64,000 bases of DNA, taken from the NCBI RefSeq assembly GCF_003841405.1, contig NZ_PXYA01000003.1, positions 434,001 through 498,000 on the forward strand. The letters run 5' to 3'. The DNA is from Tetragenococcus halophilus subsp. halophilus DSM 20339. Lineage in GTDB: Bacteria; Bacillota; Bacilli; Lactobacillales; Enterococcaceae. Numbering within the stretch: position 1 is the first letter of the stretch; each line of letters starts with the position of its first letter. The notes under the pieces were generated by a model, which saw only the letters and a program-made list of their open reading frames with translations, was not told where the DNA came from and did not search any database. Below are positions 51,318 to 58,198 of this stretch, piece after piece. The position numbers and the translations under genes are program-made.

Positions 51318-51329
51318 CTTAAAAGTTCT

Positions 51330-51377
51330 AAGAGGGGAAAATGTTGTTATGACAGCATTTTCCCCTCTTTAATTTTT
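51330..51377 (+). terminator. terminator after rpmB
   Basis: AAGAGGGGAAAATG (51330-51343) pairs perfectly with CATTTTCCCCTCTT (51356-51369), followed by TAATTTTT. It lies inside the island, just beyond the left repeat. Confidence 0.9.
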
Positions 51378-51622
51378 GCTTAGATATACTTAGAAACGAT
51401 AAAATTGCTCCCTCTCTGCCCCTTTTTTGCCCCTCAAAAATAACCTTATTTTGAAATATACGTGTTTTACATAACATTCTGATTAAAAATTAAATAATAG
51501 TACGTTTTAATGTAAAATGCGACACTATCAGTCTTTGGGAGTGTATAAGTTATAAAGACATTCGTTTAATCCAATCATTTCTTTAGTAGTTACGTTGTAT
51601 AAATAAACCGACAGAACGAACG

Positions 51623-51656
51623 AAAGCCCCAGAACTATTCAATTCTGGGGCTTTTT
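51623..51656 (+). terminator. intrinsic terminator inside the island
   Basis: AAAGCCCCAGAA (51623-51634) pairs perfectly with TTCTGGGGCTTT (51643-51654), followed by T residues. There is no recognisable gene upstream, so it may be left from a deleted one. Confidence 0.75.
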
Positions 51657-51811
51657 AATGAGTTTTAAACTAGTACAGGCTTGTCAATGACACAATATTT
51701 TTTCACAATAAACTGATTCGTCTTATTATACTGACCACCTAAAACAGCCAGTCTTTCGTTATTTATGTTTTGTTTTTGTCGACTTCATCATAACACAACG
51801 TTTAGCTATTT

Positions 51812-51839
51812 TTGTCCACAGATTGAAATCTGTGGACAA
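51812..51839. repeat. 13-bp perfect hairpin downstream of abiEii
   Basis: TTGTCCACAGATT (51812-51824) and AATCTGTGGACAA (51827-51839) with only 2 bp between. There is no T-run on either strand, so it is not a standard terminator. It may be a protein-binding palindrome or an mRNA 3' stabiliser. Confidence 0.6.
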
Positions 51840-51911
51840 GAGCTTTGCTCCACTTTTCTTCTTTGTCTGGTTCTACTCGTTTGACTCCCTCAACCTTTCT
51901 TTTTTACCGTT

Positions 51912-52799
51912 CTAAATCTCATCGATTTCAAAATCAATATCAATATAATTTTGTTTACGTACTTCAACTAAGTCATCTAAAAATTCTTGAATTTGATCCA
52001 TAACTTCATCAAAGCTAATCCCTTCAGCATATGGTTTACTAACTTCAAAATTCGACCACATTTCTTTTTGCTTATTCGATTGTTTTAAATATTCTAAAAT
52101 CCTATCATAATCTTCAGCCTCGATAGCATTATCTCTTTGATTCATCGTTTTATCCAAACCAACATTAACCTTATCCAAATCAATATCAAGTTTTGCTTTT
52201 GTCAACAAATATAAATCATAATAATCCTTCATCCTTGAATTACTATCGTCAATTTCACCATAAGCCATTAACGTATAAAATTTATCTGTCAGTATTTGTT
52301 CAACAGGATAGCCTGTAATGGAATATTCTTCATCTGTAAAAACAGAACGAACTTTTTCATCGGTATCCATTTCAATAAGGTCCTCACCAGTAGTTAAATC
52401 AACATTAAGTGGAATTTTAACATTACCATTATTAAACATTAACTTTAATTCATAACCATTGTAGTCAAAGGCTTCTCTGGTTTCCCTCAACCCTTTAAAA
52501 TCAAATTTATATTCACCGTCGGGCGTTTGTAAAGAATTAACCATTTCTTTTATGTTCTCTTCATTTAAGTCAAGCCCTTTAACTGTAAAATCTAAATCAC
52601 CAGTTGCTCGATTCTCCAAACCATATGACGTTGTAAGAAGAAAGCCACCTTTCACAGTCAAGTGTTTTGAATACTCTGTTTCACTCAATTGAGCTACAAA
52701 TTGATCCATAGCATACAGCCCATATAATTGTTGAAATGGCAATCCCGTTTCTTTTGCTTTTTGTCGAATAAGATTCTTCATTTTCTGTTTACTTAACAA
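51912..52799 (-). CDS. abiEii: AbiEii-type nucleotidyltransferase toxin
   Basis: Toxin half of a type IV toxin-antitoxin/abortive-infection system. Family members are nucleotidyltransferases that stall growth, in studied homologues by modifying tRNA. The 295 aa show motif I 'KGGFLLTTSYGLENRATGDL' with the DLDF metal-binding aspartates, 'YPVEQILTDKFYTLMAYG' (conserved Lys) and 'SRMKDYYDLYLL' (R-KD-D motif). TTG 52799 has AAAGGG 9 nt upstream, although ATG 52781 is possible. It overlaps the antitoxin gene by 11 bp, implying coupled synthesis. Confidence 0.9.
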   Translation of the reverse strand: MLSKQKMKNLIRQKAKETGLPFQQLYGLYAMDQFVAQLSETEYSKHLTVKGGFLLTTSYGLENRATGDLDFTVKGLDLNEENIKEMVNSLQTPDGEYKFDFKGLRETREAFDYNGYELKLMFNNGNVKIPLNVDLTTGEDLIEMDTDEKVRSVFTDEEYSITGYPVEQILTDKFYTLMAYGEIDDSNSRMKDYYDLYLLTKAKLDIDLDKVNVGLDKTMNQRDNAIEAEDYDRILEYLKQSNKQKEMWSNFEVSKPYAEGISFDEVMDQIQEFLDDLVEVRKQNYIDIDFEIDEI

Positions 52800-53382
52800 C
52801 GGACAAAACCCTTTCGTTAATTAAGTCTTCTATATTGAATCGTTCCCCATAATCTTTTAACCGTTTAATATCTTTATCTTCTCTATTCAGATAATCATCT
52901 AACATCTCCTCAATAATGCCAGGAGCTGCTTTTTCATGGCGCAACATATCAACGATTGTTTTTTCCAAGTTAGTAACTCTTAATGGATTGGAATCCCAAC
53001 TGTCCACCACATCAACATATTCACTAGTCAAATCATTTGCTGACACATAATAAGGCTTGATGTTTTGTTCCTTAGCTGAGATTAAATGATACCCTCTGGG
53101 GAAAGATACATGATAGACAAATGGATAATTGGTACTTAACCAGTGCAGCATAACTGCTGTTTCATGAGAAAAGACACCTTTTGAATATTTCAATTGAAGC
53201 ATAAAGAGATCATCAAAGTAGAGGTCATTTAAAAAATAAACGCCTCGACAATACTTTTGAATATCGTTTCGTTCAACAGCTTTCCTAAGTGTAGAATCAT
53301 TGATACCATATTCATTTGCCATCCCCGTTGTTAAAATGCCGTTATGTTCTTCAAACAATTGAAGTAATGTAGCTTGAATCAT
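52789..53382 (-). CDS. abiEi: AbiEi-type antitoxin / autorepressor
   Basis: Antitoxin of the AbiE pair. Known homologues bind DNA through an N-terminal winged helix to repress the operon and neutralise AbiEii by a separate C-terminal domain. In these 197 aa the winged-helix region is 'NGILTTGMANEYGINDSTLR' (about residues 14-33), followed by the AbiEi segment 'GVFSHETAVMLHWLS' and 'VTNLEKTIVDMLRH'. ATG 53382 follows GAGGTGA. It is first in the operon with its own promoter. Confidence 0.9.
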   Translation of the reverse strand: MIQATLLQLFEEHNGILTTGMANEYGINDSTLRKAVERNDIQKYCRGVYFLNDLYFDDLFMLQLKYSKGVFSHETAVMLHWLSTNYPFVYHVSFPRGYHLISAKEQNIKPYYVSANDLTSEYVDVVDSWDSNPLRVTNLEKTIVDMLRHEKAAPGIIEEMLDDYLNREDKDIKRLKDYGERFNIEDLINERVLSVVK

Positions 53383-53400
53383 GCAAGTCACCTCAATACT

Positions 53401-53428
53401 ATTATAACATAATTCACGTTTCATACAA
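53401..53428 (-). promoter_or_regulatory. promoter of abiEi-abiEii
   Basis: Minus-strand TTGTAT (plus 53423-53428), a 16-bp spacer and TATAAT (plus 53401-53406), about 20 bp before the antitoxin ATG. No clear inverted repeat for AbiEi binding was recognised. Confidence 0.7.
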
Positions 53429-53431
53429 TAG

Positions 53432-53719
53432 TTAGAATGCTAAACCATCACTTAACTGAAATGCGTTAAAGCCCATAATATGATTATTATCTGTTGGGAA
53501 ATTCTCATACCCCAAGCTCTCATACTTCTCAATCGATTCGTCACTGATATAGGATTCCATTTCAGGAACAACAATCGTTCTCCACTCAATGATATCTGCC
53601 CAGTCCACATCTTCGCTTATAAGAACATTATGGTCAGCACCACGGTCACCATCAACAAATCCACCACAGACTTTAATATCATCAATTTCATATATGATTT
53701 CTTCATCAGTTCCATTAGC
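53432..53719 (-). pseudogene. C-terminal remnant of an unrecognised gene at the island's right end
   Basis: The minus strand is open for about 95 codons and ends in TAA at 53432-53434. It has plausible protein composition ('DDIKVCGGFVDGDRGADHNV', 'DWADIIEWRTIVVPEME', 'NNHIMGFNAFQL'). It has no start codon or ribosome binding site. Upstream the frame runs into the 21-bp repeat and a stop, so the gene was truncated at the island junction. I do not recognise the family. Confidence 0.6.
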
Positions 53720-53720
53720 T

Positions 53721-53741
53721 AAAAGTGGAGCGAGTATAATT
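53721..53741 (+). repeat. right attachment-like direct repeat (attR)
   Basis: Exact second copy of the 21-bp rpmB 3'-end sequence at 51297-51317. Flanking bases differ on both sides, which fixes the repeat limits. Confidence 0.85.
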
Positions 53742-53755
53742 ATTTAAAAAATGCT

Positions 53756-53987
53756 AAAAGAGGCTGGGACATAAATAAAGACAAGAAAAAAACCGAACTA
53801 TATTTGATGAGATTTTCTAATTGTCGTGGATTTGCGACGAGGACCTGCTGGACCGCAGGAGCAATGCAATTCGTGCGACGAGTAATCGCAGGAGCAACGC
53901 AATTCGTGCGACGAGTAACCGCAGAAACGATCTCTCTTATAGTTCGGATATTTTATTATTAAGGAGACTTTTGTCCCAGCCTCTTTT
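53756..53987. repeat. large compound hairpin repeat
   Basis: Perfect 16-bp outer arms AAAAGAGGCTGGGACA (53756-53771) and TGTCCCAGCCTCTTTT (53972-53987), plus an inner pair CCGAACTATA/TATAGTTCGG. Similar 'AGAGGCTGGGAC' hairpins recur between genes in enterococci and relatives (recollection, not checked), and a diverged copy lies at 48441-48602. It follows the PNPOx gene and may end its transcript. Confidence 0.75.
53854..53919. repeat. two 33-bp tandem repeats inside the hairpin element
   Basis: Units 53854-53886 and 53887-53919 start CGCAGGAGCAA and differ at about two positions. A third unit begins at 53920 and decays, and a partial one precedes. They sit in the apical part of the large hairpin. 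Confidence 0.8.
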
Positions 53988-54014
53988 ATTTTTTAATTAG
54001 TAGCTTTTAAAAGT

Positions 54015-54443
54015 TTAAGCATGTATTTCAAATGTATACTTGTGCCCTTGCGTTAAGCTATGATAAAAGCCTTCTCCTTCATAAAGTTGGAAGACTTGCA
54101 CATTTTGACGCTCATCTTCATCGGGATAGACCTGTTCTATATAAGGATTTCCACTTAACACCTCTTGCAACTTATCTTTTCCCAATTTCCGGACTTTTCC
54201 TTCGATTCGAATCACTTGTATCAAATAATCTTCTTCTAAAAAACCAGTAATAGCTATTTTAGGGTTACTTTGTAATTGCTTATAAAAATTGGTTTTAGGA
54301 CTGGTCATAAAAAAGACGCCTTCTTCATTGGCCACACCGATATTAATATGACGTGCATGAGGTTGATTGTTTTCATCCACAGTTGAAATTACAGCCACTT
54401 TCATATCTTTTTCTAAAATTTTCATGATATCTTGTATTTCCAT
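54015..54443 (-). CDS. pyridoxamine 5'-phosphate oxidase-like flavoprotein
   Basis: A 142-aa split-barrel protein that probably binds FMN or F420-like flavin. 'VAVISTVDENNQPHARHINI' and 'FFMTSPKTNFYKQLQSNPKI' are typical of the PNPOx-like general-stress subfamily. It is shorter than true PdxH and lacks its C-terminal region, so vitamin B6 synthesis is unlikely. GAGGAGGAA precedes the ATG. Monocistronic. Confidence 0.88.
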   Translation of the reverse strand: MEIQDIMKILEKDMKVAVISTVDENNQPHARHINIGVANEEGVFFMTSPKTNFYKQLQSNPKIAITGFLEEDYLIQVIRIEGKVRKLGKDKLQEVLSGNPYIEQVYPDEDERQNVQVFQLYEGEGFYHSLTQGHKYTFEIHA

Positions 54444-54694
54444 ACTATTCCTCCTCTATTTTATTATTTGCAAAACTACATTTGTGATATATTTCGCAAT
54501 ATTTATTATATTATAACAGATTTACAACATTTATTGAGAAAAATAAGTTTATAAATAATGATTTTCTTAAACACCTTCTCTTACTTAATTTTTGATGAAA
54601 ATTGTTTGTCTTCTCAGTGAACAACTAGTAAACTCATTGGTAACTCACAAAGTTTTTATAATCTTTGTGTATTTTTTTCAAGAAGGGAGTTCAC

Positions 54695-56230
54695 GTGAAC
54701 GATATAGAAAAACAGCAAAATAAAGGCTTTTTCGGTTGGATAGAAAGAGTCGGAAATAAATTGCCTGATCCTGTTATGTTATTCATTATTTTAGCTGCAA
54801 TTGTCATTGTAATATCAGGCATCGCAGGTGCAACAGGCTTAAGTGTCGAATACTTTGACGCTGAAGAAGGAGAGAACCTTACAGTAGAGGCAGTTTCATT
54901 ATTTTCAGCTGGAGGGTTAAATCATATATTTAATTCAGCTGTTGATAATTTTACTGGTTTCGCACCTTTAGGTACTGTACTTGTCGCTATGTTAGGGGTA
55001 GGCGTCGCAGAATGGACCGGACTTATTGTATCCACGTTAAAACGTTTATTATCAAATGTTCCAGCTTTCTTACTTTCAGCAGCTGTTATATTTGCAGGTA
55101 TTATATCAAACATCGCTTCTGATGTAGGTTATGTTGTTATTATTCCATTAGGCGCGCTTATCTTCGCTGGTGCTGGACGCCATCCACTTGCAGGGCTTGC
55201 TGCTGCTTTTGCTGGGGTATCTAGTGGTTTTTCTGCAAACTTACTGATTGGTCCTACTGATGCTTTACTCGTTGATATTACAAACGCAGCACTTAATTCA
55301 GCAGGTATTAATTATGAAATGTCGATTACAGCAAATTGGTACTTTATGATTGTTTCTTCGGTTGTACTCACAATCGTAGGCGCTTTGATCACTGATAAAT
55401 TTGTTGAACCTCGATTAGGCGAATACAAAGGAGACTATCGTCCAGATTTTGAATCATTGACCGATATTGAAAGAAAAGGGCTGCGTAATTCTTTAATCGT
55501 TTTAATCATCTATGTTGTTATTATGGCCTTTTTGATGTTCCCACAAGGAGCAGTATTTAGAAGTTTCGACGAAGCAATTGGCGCAGAGTCCATCAACGAT
55601 TTCTTATCTACGGGTCTGCTTTTGGCAATTTTCTTATTATTCGCTTTACCTGGTTTAGCTTATGGGCTAACAGTGGGTAAAATTAAAAATTCTTCTGATT
55701 TTGTAAAAGGCATGACAGAGGCTATGAGTTCTATGGGAAATTATATCGTTTTAGCTTTCTTCGCTGCACAATTGATCGACTATTTCGAATTTACTAATTT
55801 GGGGACGATTTTAGCAGTATCGGGAGCTGACTTACTAGAATCTATTCACTTAACTGGTTTACCGCTAGTTTTAGGATTTATTGTCGTGGCTGGTTTTATC
55901 AACCTATTTATTGGTTCAGCATCCGCAAAGTGGGCGATCTTAGCTCCTATCTTTGCACCTATGCTTTACAATTTAGACATTGCACCTGAAATGACATTGA
56001 TCGCTTATCGGATCGCTGATTCTTCAACTAATGTTATTTCACCATTGTTGAATTATTTCCCGATGATTTTGATTTTTGCTCAACGTTATGATAATAAAGC
56101 AGGTATTGGTACTTTAGTATCTACCATGTTAGCTTATTCTATGGCATTCCTAGTTACTTGGTCACTTCTATTAGTTATCTGGTTCTTATTTGGATTGCCA
56201 ATAGGTCCTGGGGCAAGTATAGCTTTATAA
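54695..56230 (+). CDS. AbgT-family transporter
   Basis: An ion-coupled membrane transporter of 511 aa with about 13 helices. 'GWIERVGNKLPDPVMLFIIL' at the N-terminus, 'SNIASDVGYVVIIPLGALIF' and 'NLFIGSASAKWAILAPIF' are AbgT/YdaH signatures. Family members import p-aminobenzoyl-glutamate or export antifolates; which applies here is unknown. Start GTG 54695 follows AAGGGAG; an in-frame ATG-like start at 54665 lacks such a site. The 250 bp upstream show no confident promoter; ACAAAG/CTTTGT flank a TATAAT at 54656. Confidence 0.92.
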   Translation: MNDIEKQQNKGFFGWIERVGNKLPDPVMLFIILAAIVIVISGIAGATGLSVEYFDAEEGENLTVEAVSLFSAGGLNHIFNSAVDNFTGFAPLGTVLVAMLGVGVAEWTGLIVSTLKRLLSNVPAFLLSAAVIFAGIISNIASDVGYVVIIPLGALIFAGAGRHPLAGLAAAFAGVSSGFSANLLIGPTDALLVDITNAALNSAGINYEMSITANWYFMIVSSVVLTIVGALITDKFVEPRLGEYKGDYRPDFESLTDIERKGLRNSLIVLIIYVVIMAFLMFPQGAVFRSFDEAIGAESINDFLSTGLLLAIFLLFALPGLAYGLTVGKIKNSSDFVKGMTEAMSSMGNYIVLAFFAAQLIDYFEFTNLGTILAVSGADLLESIHLTGLPLVLGFIVVAGFINLFIGSASAKWAILAPIFAPMLYNLDIAPEMTLIAYRIADSSTNVISPLLNYFPMILIFAQRYDNKAGIGTLVSTMLAYSMAFLVTWSLLLVIWFLFGLPIGPGASIAL

Positions 56231-56243
56231 CAAGTTATTGTTC

Positions 56244-56284
56244 AAAAAACACCCACTTTTGCTATAGCAGTGGGTGTTTTTTAT
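56244..56284. terminator. bidirectional terminator after the AbgT gene
   Basis: AAAAAACACCCACT (56244-56257) pairs perfectly with AGTGGGTGTTTTTT (56269-56282). It lies between convergent genes. Confidence 0.9.
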
Positions 56285-56311
56285 ATCCAACTTATAAACA
56301 TCAAGCTTTTA

Positions 56312-56731
56312 TTAAACATATTTAGCTATTGCAGGATGATTAAGACAGGAATCCATATTTGTACTTTGCCAATGCATTCCTATAACCTTTTTATTACATC
56401 TGATTTTTATTTTTTCATTATCTGTGTGAAAAATAAATAAATTCGTAATTAAGCCCTTTTTAAAAGAAATATCAAATATATCGTCATAAGAAATAGTTGT
56501 GAAGCTTTCTTTAAAATCACCACTCATCGATAACAAAATCAACGTTAGGTAATTTTCACCCAAAACCATAATATATTGTTTCATAGACAGAGCACCTAAC
56601 CCGCCAAACAAAAATAGACTAGCATTAGTAGCACCTGTCCTTCCATAAAGAACGTATTTTGAATGAGTAAAATCTATATCATGTGCTTTAACATAGTTAA
56701 TCACATTTTCAATTTTTGTCGATTGATTCAT
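56312..56731 (-). CDS. hypothetical protein, possible bacterial PH-like domain
   Basis: 139 aa. I do not recognise the family with confidence. A hydrophobic Gly-rich stretch 'ASLFLFGGLGALSMKQYIMV' is followed by alternating strands ('TTISYDDIFDISFKKGLITN', 'LFIFHTDNEKIKIRCNKKV'), which resembles bacterial PH-like proteins. AAAGGAGG precedes the ATG. Its codons are more AT-rich than its neighbours, hinting at an accessory gene. Confidence 0.55.
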   Translation of the reverse strand: MNQSTKIENVINYVKAHDIDFTHSKYVLYGRTGATNASLFLFGGLGALSMKQYIMVLGENYLTLILLSMSGDFKESFTTISYDDIFDISFKKGLITNLFIFHTDNEKIKIRCNKKVIGMHWQSTNMDSCLNHPAIAKYV

Positions 56732-56837
56732 AAGAAAGCCTCCTTTTGACCTATTCAGAAAAGTTTCTTAGCTATGATTATAGATTAAACTCTTCTTATT
56801 ATTAAAATAAAAATTGTAAAATGTCTACAACAAAAAG

Positions 56838-57275
56838 TTAACCAATCTTTTCCGCCAATTCTAAAATGATACCTTCTGGTCCGCGTATGTAACACAGTTT
56901 ATACATATTTTTATAGTTTTGTATTTCACCAATAAGCACTGCGCCCTTCTTTTTTACATCGGCAACAATAGCTTCAATATCTTCGACGGCAAATGCAATG
57001 TGGCGAATTCCTAAAGTATTTGATCCAGGGTATTGAATTCCATTTTTGTCAGCAGGCGAATGAAACTTTACCAACTCTATCATCGTTTCTCCTTCTGGTG
57101 TAGCTAACATCGCCACGGTCTCTTTTACATTACTAAGTCCTATGATTTTTTCTACCCACTCGCCTTTTACTTCGGTTTCCCCCAACTCCTTAAGCCCAAA
57201 TTCAATGAAAAAAGTTTTAACATCAGCAAGGTCATCGACAATAATACCAACATGATCAATACGTTGGATTTTCAT
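56838..57275 (-). CDS. VOC-superfamily (glyoxalase-like) protein
   Basis: A 145-aa metal-dependent lyase/isomerase/dioxygenase fold. 'IQRIDHVGIIVDDLADVKTF' (first beta-alpha unit with His), 'GETMIELVKFHSP' (Glu), 'LGIRHIAFAVEDIEAIV' (His) and 'RGPEGIILELAEKIG' (Glu) supply the four usual metal ligands. Substrate unknown; methylmalonyl-CoA epimerase-like members have a similar layout. ATG 57275 follows GAGGAGG. Monocistronic. Confidence 0.88.
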   Translation of the reverse strand: MKIQRIDHVGIIVDDLADVKTFFIEFGLKELGETEVKGEWVEKIIGLSNVKETVAMLATPEGETMIELVKFHSPADKNGIQYPGSNTLGIRHIAFAVEDIEAIVADVKKKGAVLIGEIQNYKNMYKLCYIRGPEGIILELAEKIG

Positions 57276-57422
57276 ATTCTTACCTCCTCGTACCACCTAC
57301 TGGAAGTCGTACCGATTGGCTTAAGTAAACAAAATGTCTAATTTTTCGAAATGATCATCTTTTGTATAGTTTACCATGAACAAACGCATATAAAAAGGCT
57401 TTCAAATATAGGCATAGAAAAC

Positions 57423-57451
57423 TTGTACTATTTGCAGGCGTCAATTATACT
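57423..57451 (+). promoter_or_regulatory. promoter of the 176-aa membrane protein gene
   Basis: TTGTAC (57423-57428), a 17-bp spacer, TATACT (57446-57451). This implies a leader of roughly 95 nt in which no recognised element is seen. Confidence 0.65.
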
Positions 57452-57553
57452 TAAGTTAAATAAGTACACTGTAAATGTTAGCAAGCTATAAAACACCATC
57501 AAATGTAGAAACCTAGTTTATCTAAGCAAGCTTTTTCCTAAGGAGGATGTCCA

Positions 57554-58084
57554 ATGGATTATCTTAGAGATATTGCCACGTCAGTTGTTATTTATGGTTT
57601 TTTTGCATTTGTTTGGTTTGGGTGGGCATTGGAAGGTCCTAAAAAGAGTTGGGAGAAGTATTTAATTATTGCTTGCGCTACTTCTTTCTTACTCGGCGTA
57701 TTAGGCGTTTATCTAATTTTTACTTATCAAGAAGAAGCCAGTGTATTAACAGAATATGGACTATCCTTATGGTATTATATTATCGTTATTATCGAATTTT
57801 TAGTTGGAGGCATTGGTGCTTATTTGTTATATAAAAAGAAATCAGATAATTACATTGCGCCATGGATTTGTCTTATTGTAGGAATCCATTTCTCCCCTTT
57901 GGCTTTTATCTTCCAAGAACCTACGATGCATCTATTAGCTCTTTTATTTGTCGCTACGACAATTGTTACGATACAACGAATGAAAAACATTTCCTACAGA
58001 GCAAGCGCTATAACAGGCATTGGAGCCGGAAGTACATTGCTATTGTTTGCCGTATTTAACATCCTTCGACTTGTACTTGTTTAA
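57554..58084 (+). CDS. integral membrane protein of unknown function, 176 aa
   Basis: Six hydrophobic segments (about residues 8-28, 38-58, 72-94, 101-118, 122-138 and 150-174) with short loops suggest a compact membrane protein. No enzymatic or transport motif is recognised; I know no close named family. AAGGAGGA precedes the ATG. It ends at a strong bidirectional terminator. Confidence 0.65.
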   Translation: MDYLRDIATSVVIYGFFAFVWFGWALEGPKKSWEKYLIIACATSFLLGVLGVYLIFTYQEEASVLTEYGLSLWYYIIVIIEFLVGGIGAYLLYKKKSDNYIAPWICLIVGIHFSPLAFIFQEPTMHLLALLFVATTIVTIQRMKNISYRASAITGIGAGSTLLLFAVFNILRLVLV

Positions 58085-58120
58085 ATTTTGTTGCTACGAT
58101 TCCTATGCTATCCTTTTACA

Positions 58121-58174
58121 AAAAACCGGAAATAAAGAACCATAGAATAACTATGATTCTTTGTTTCCGGTTTT
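58121..58174. terminator. bidirectional terminator
   Basis: A near-perfect 24-bp stem (58122-58145 with 58151-58174) beginning AAAACCGGAAATAAAG, between the membrane protein gene and the convergent mutS2-like gene. Confidence 0.85.
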
Positions 58175-58198
58175 ATCTTTCAGGAAATGTATAATCTA

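Larger units (their letters stand above)
51378..51911. other. non-coding left arm of the AbiE island
   Basis: No convincing gene. It holds the terminator at 51623-51656 and the hairpin at 51812-51839. It also has a G/C-rich patch near 51411-51437 whose minus strand (GGGGCAAAAAAGGGGCAGAG) could be the eroded 3' end of a coding sequence. GCTCCACTTTT (51847-51857) is the inverted complement of the first 11 bases of the island's direct repeat. Confidence 0.5.
51297..53741. mobile_element. rpmB-integrated genomic island carrying AbiE
   Basis: About 2.4 kb bracketed by the exact 21-bp repeat. Contents: a terminator, an AT-rich non-coding segment, a second terminator, a 13-bp perfect hairpin, abiEii-abiEi on the minus strand, and the C-terminal remnant of another gene running into the right repeat. 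No integrase or excisionase gene remains, so the island is probably a deletion derivative or mobilised in trans. The boundary evidence is direct; mobility is inferred. Confidence 0.75.

Noticed and set aside
51827-51839. Terminator for abiEii
   Set aside because: The hairpin is perfect but neither strand has a following T-run.
53854-53931. Regular 33-bp units resembling a CRISPR array
   Set aside because: The units are directly adjacent without unique spacers and no cas gene is nearby, so they are plain tandem repeats.
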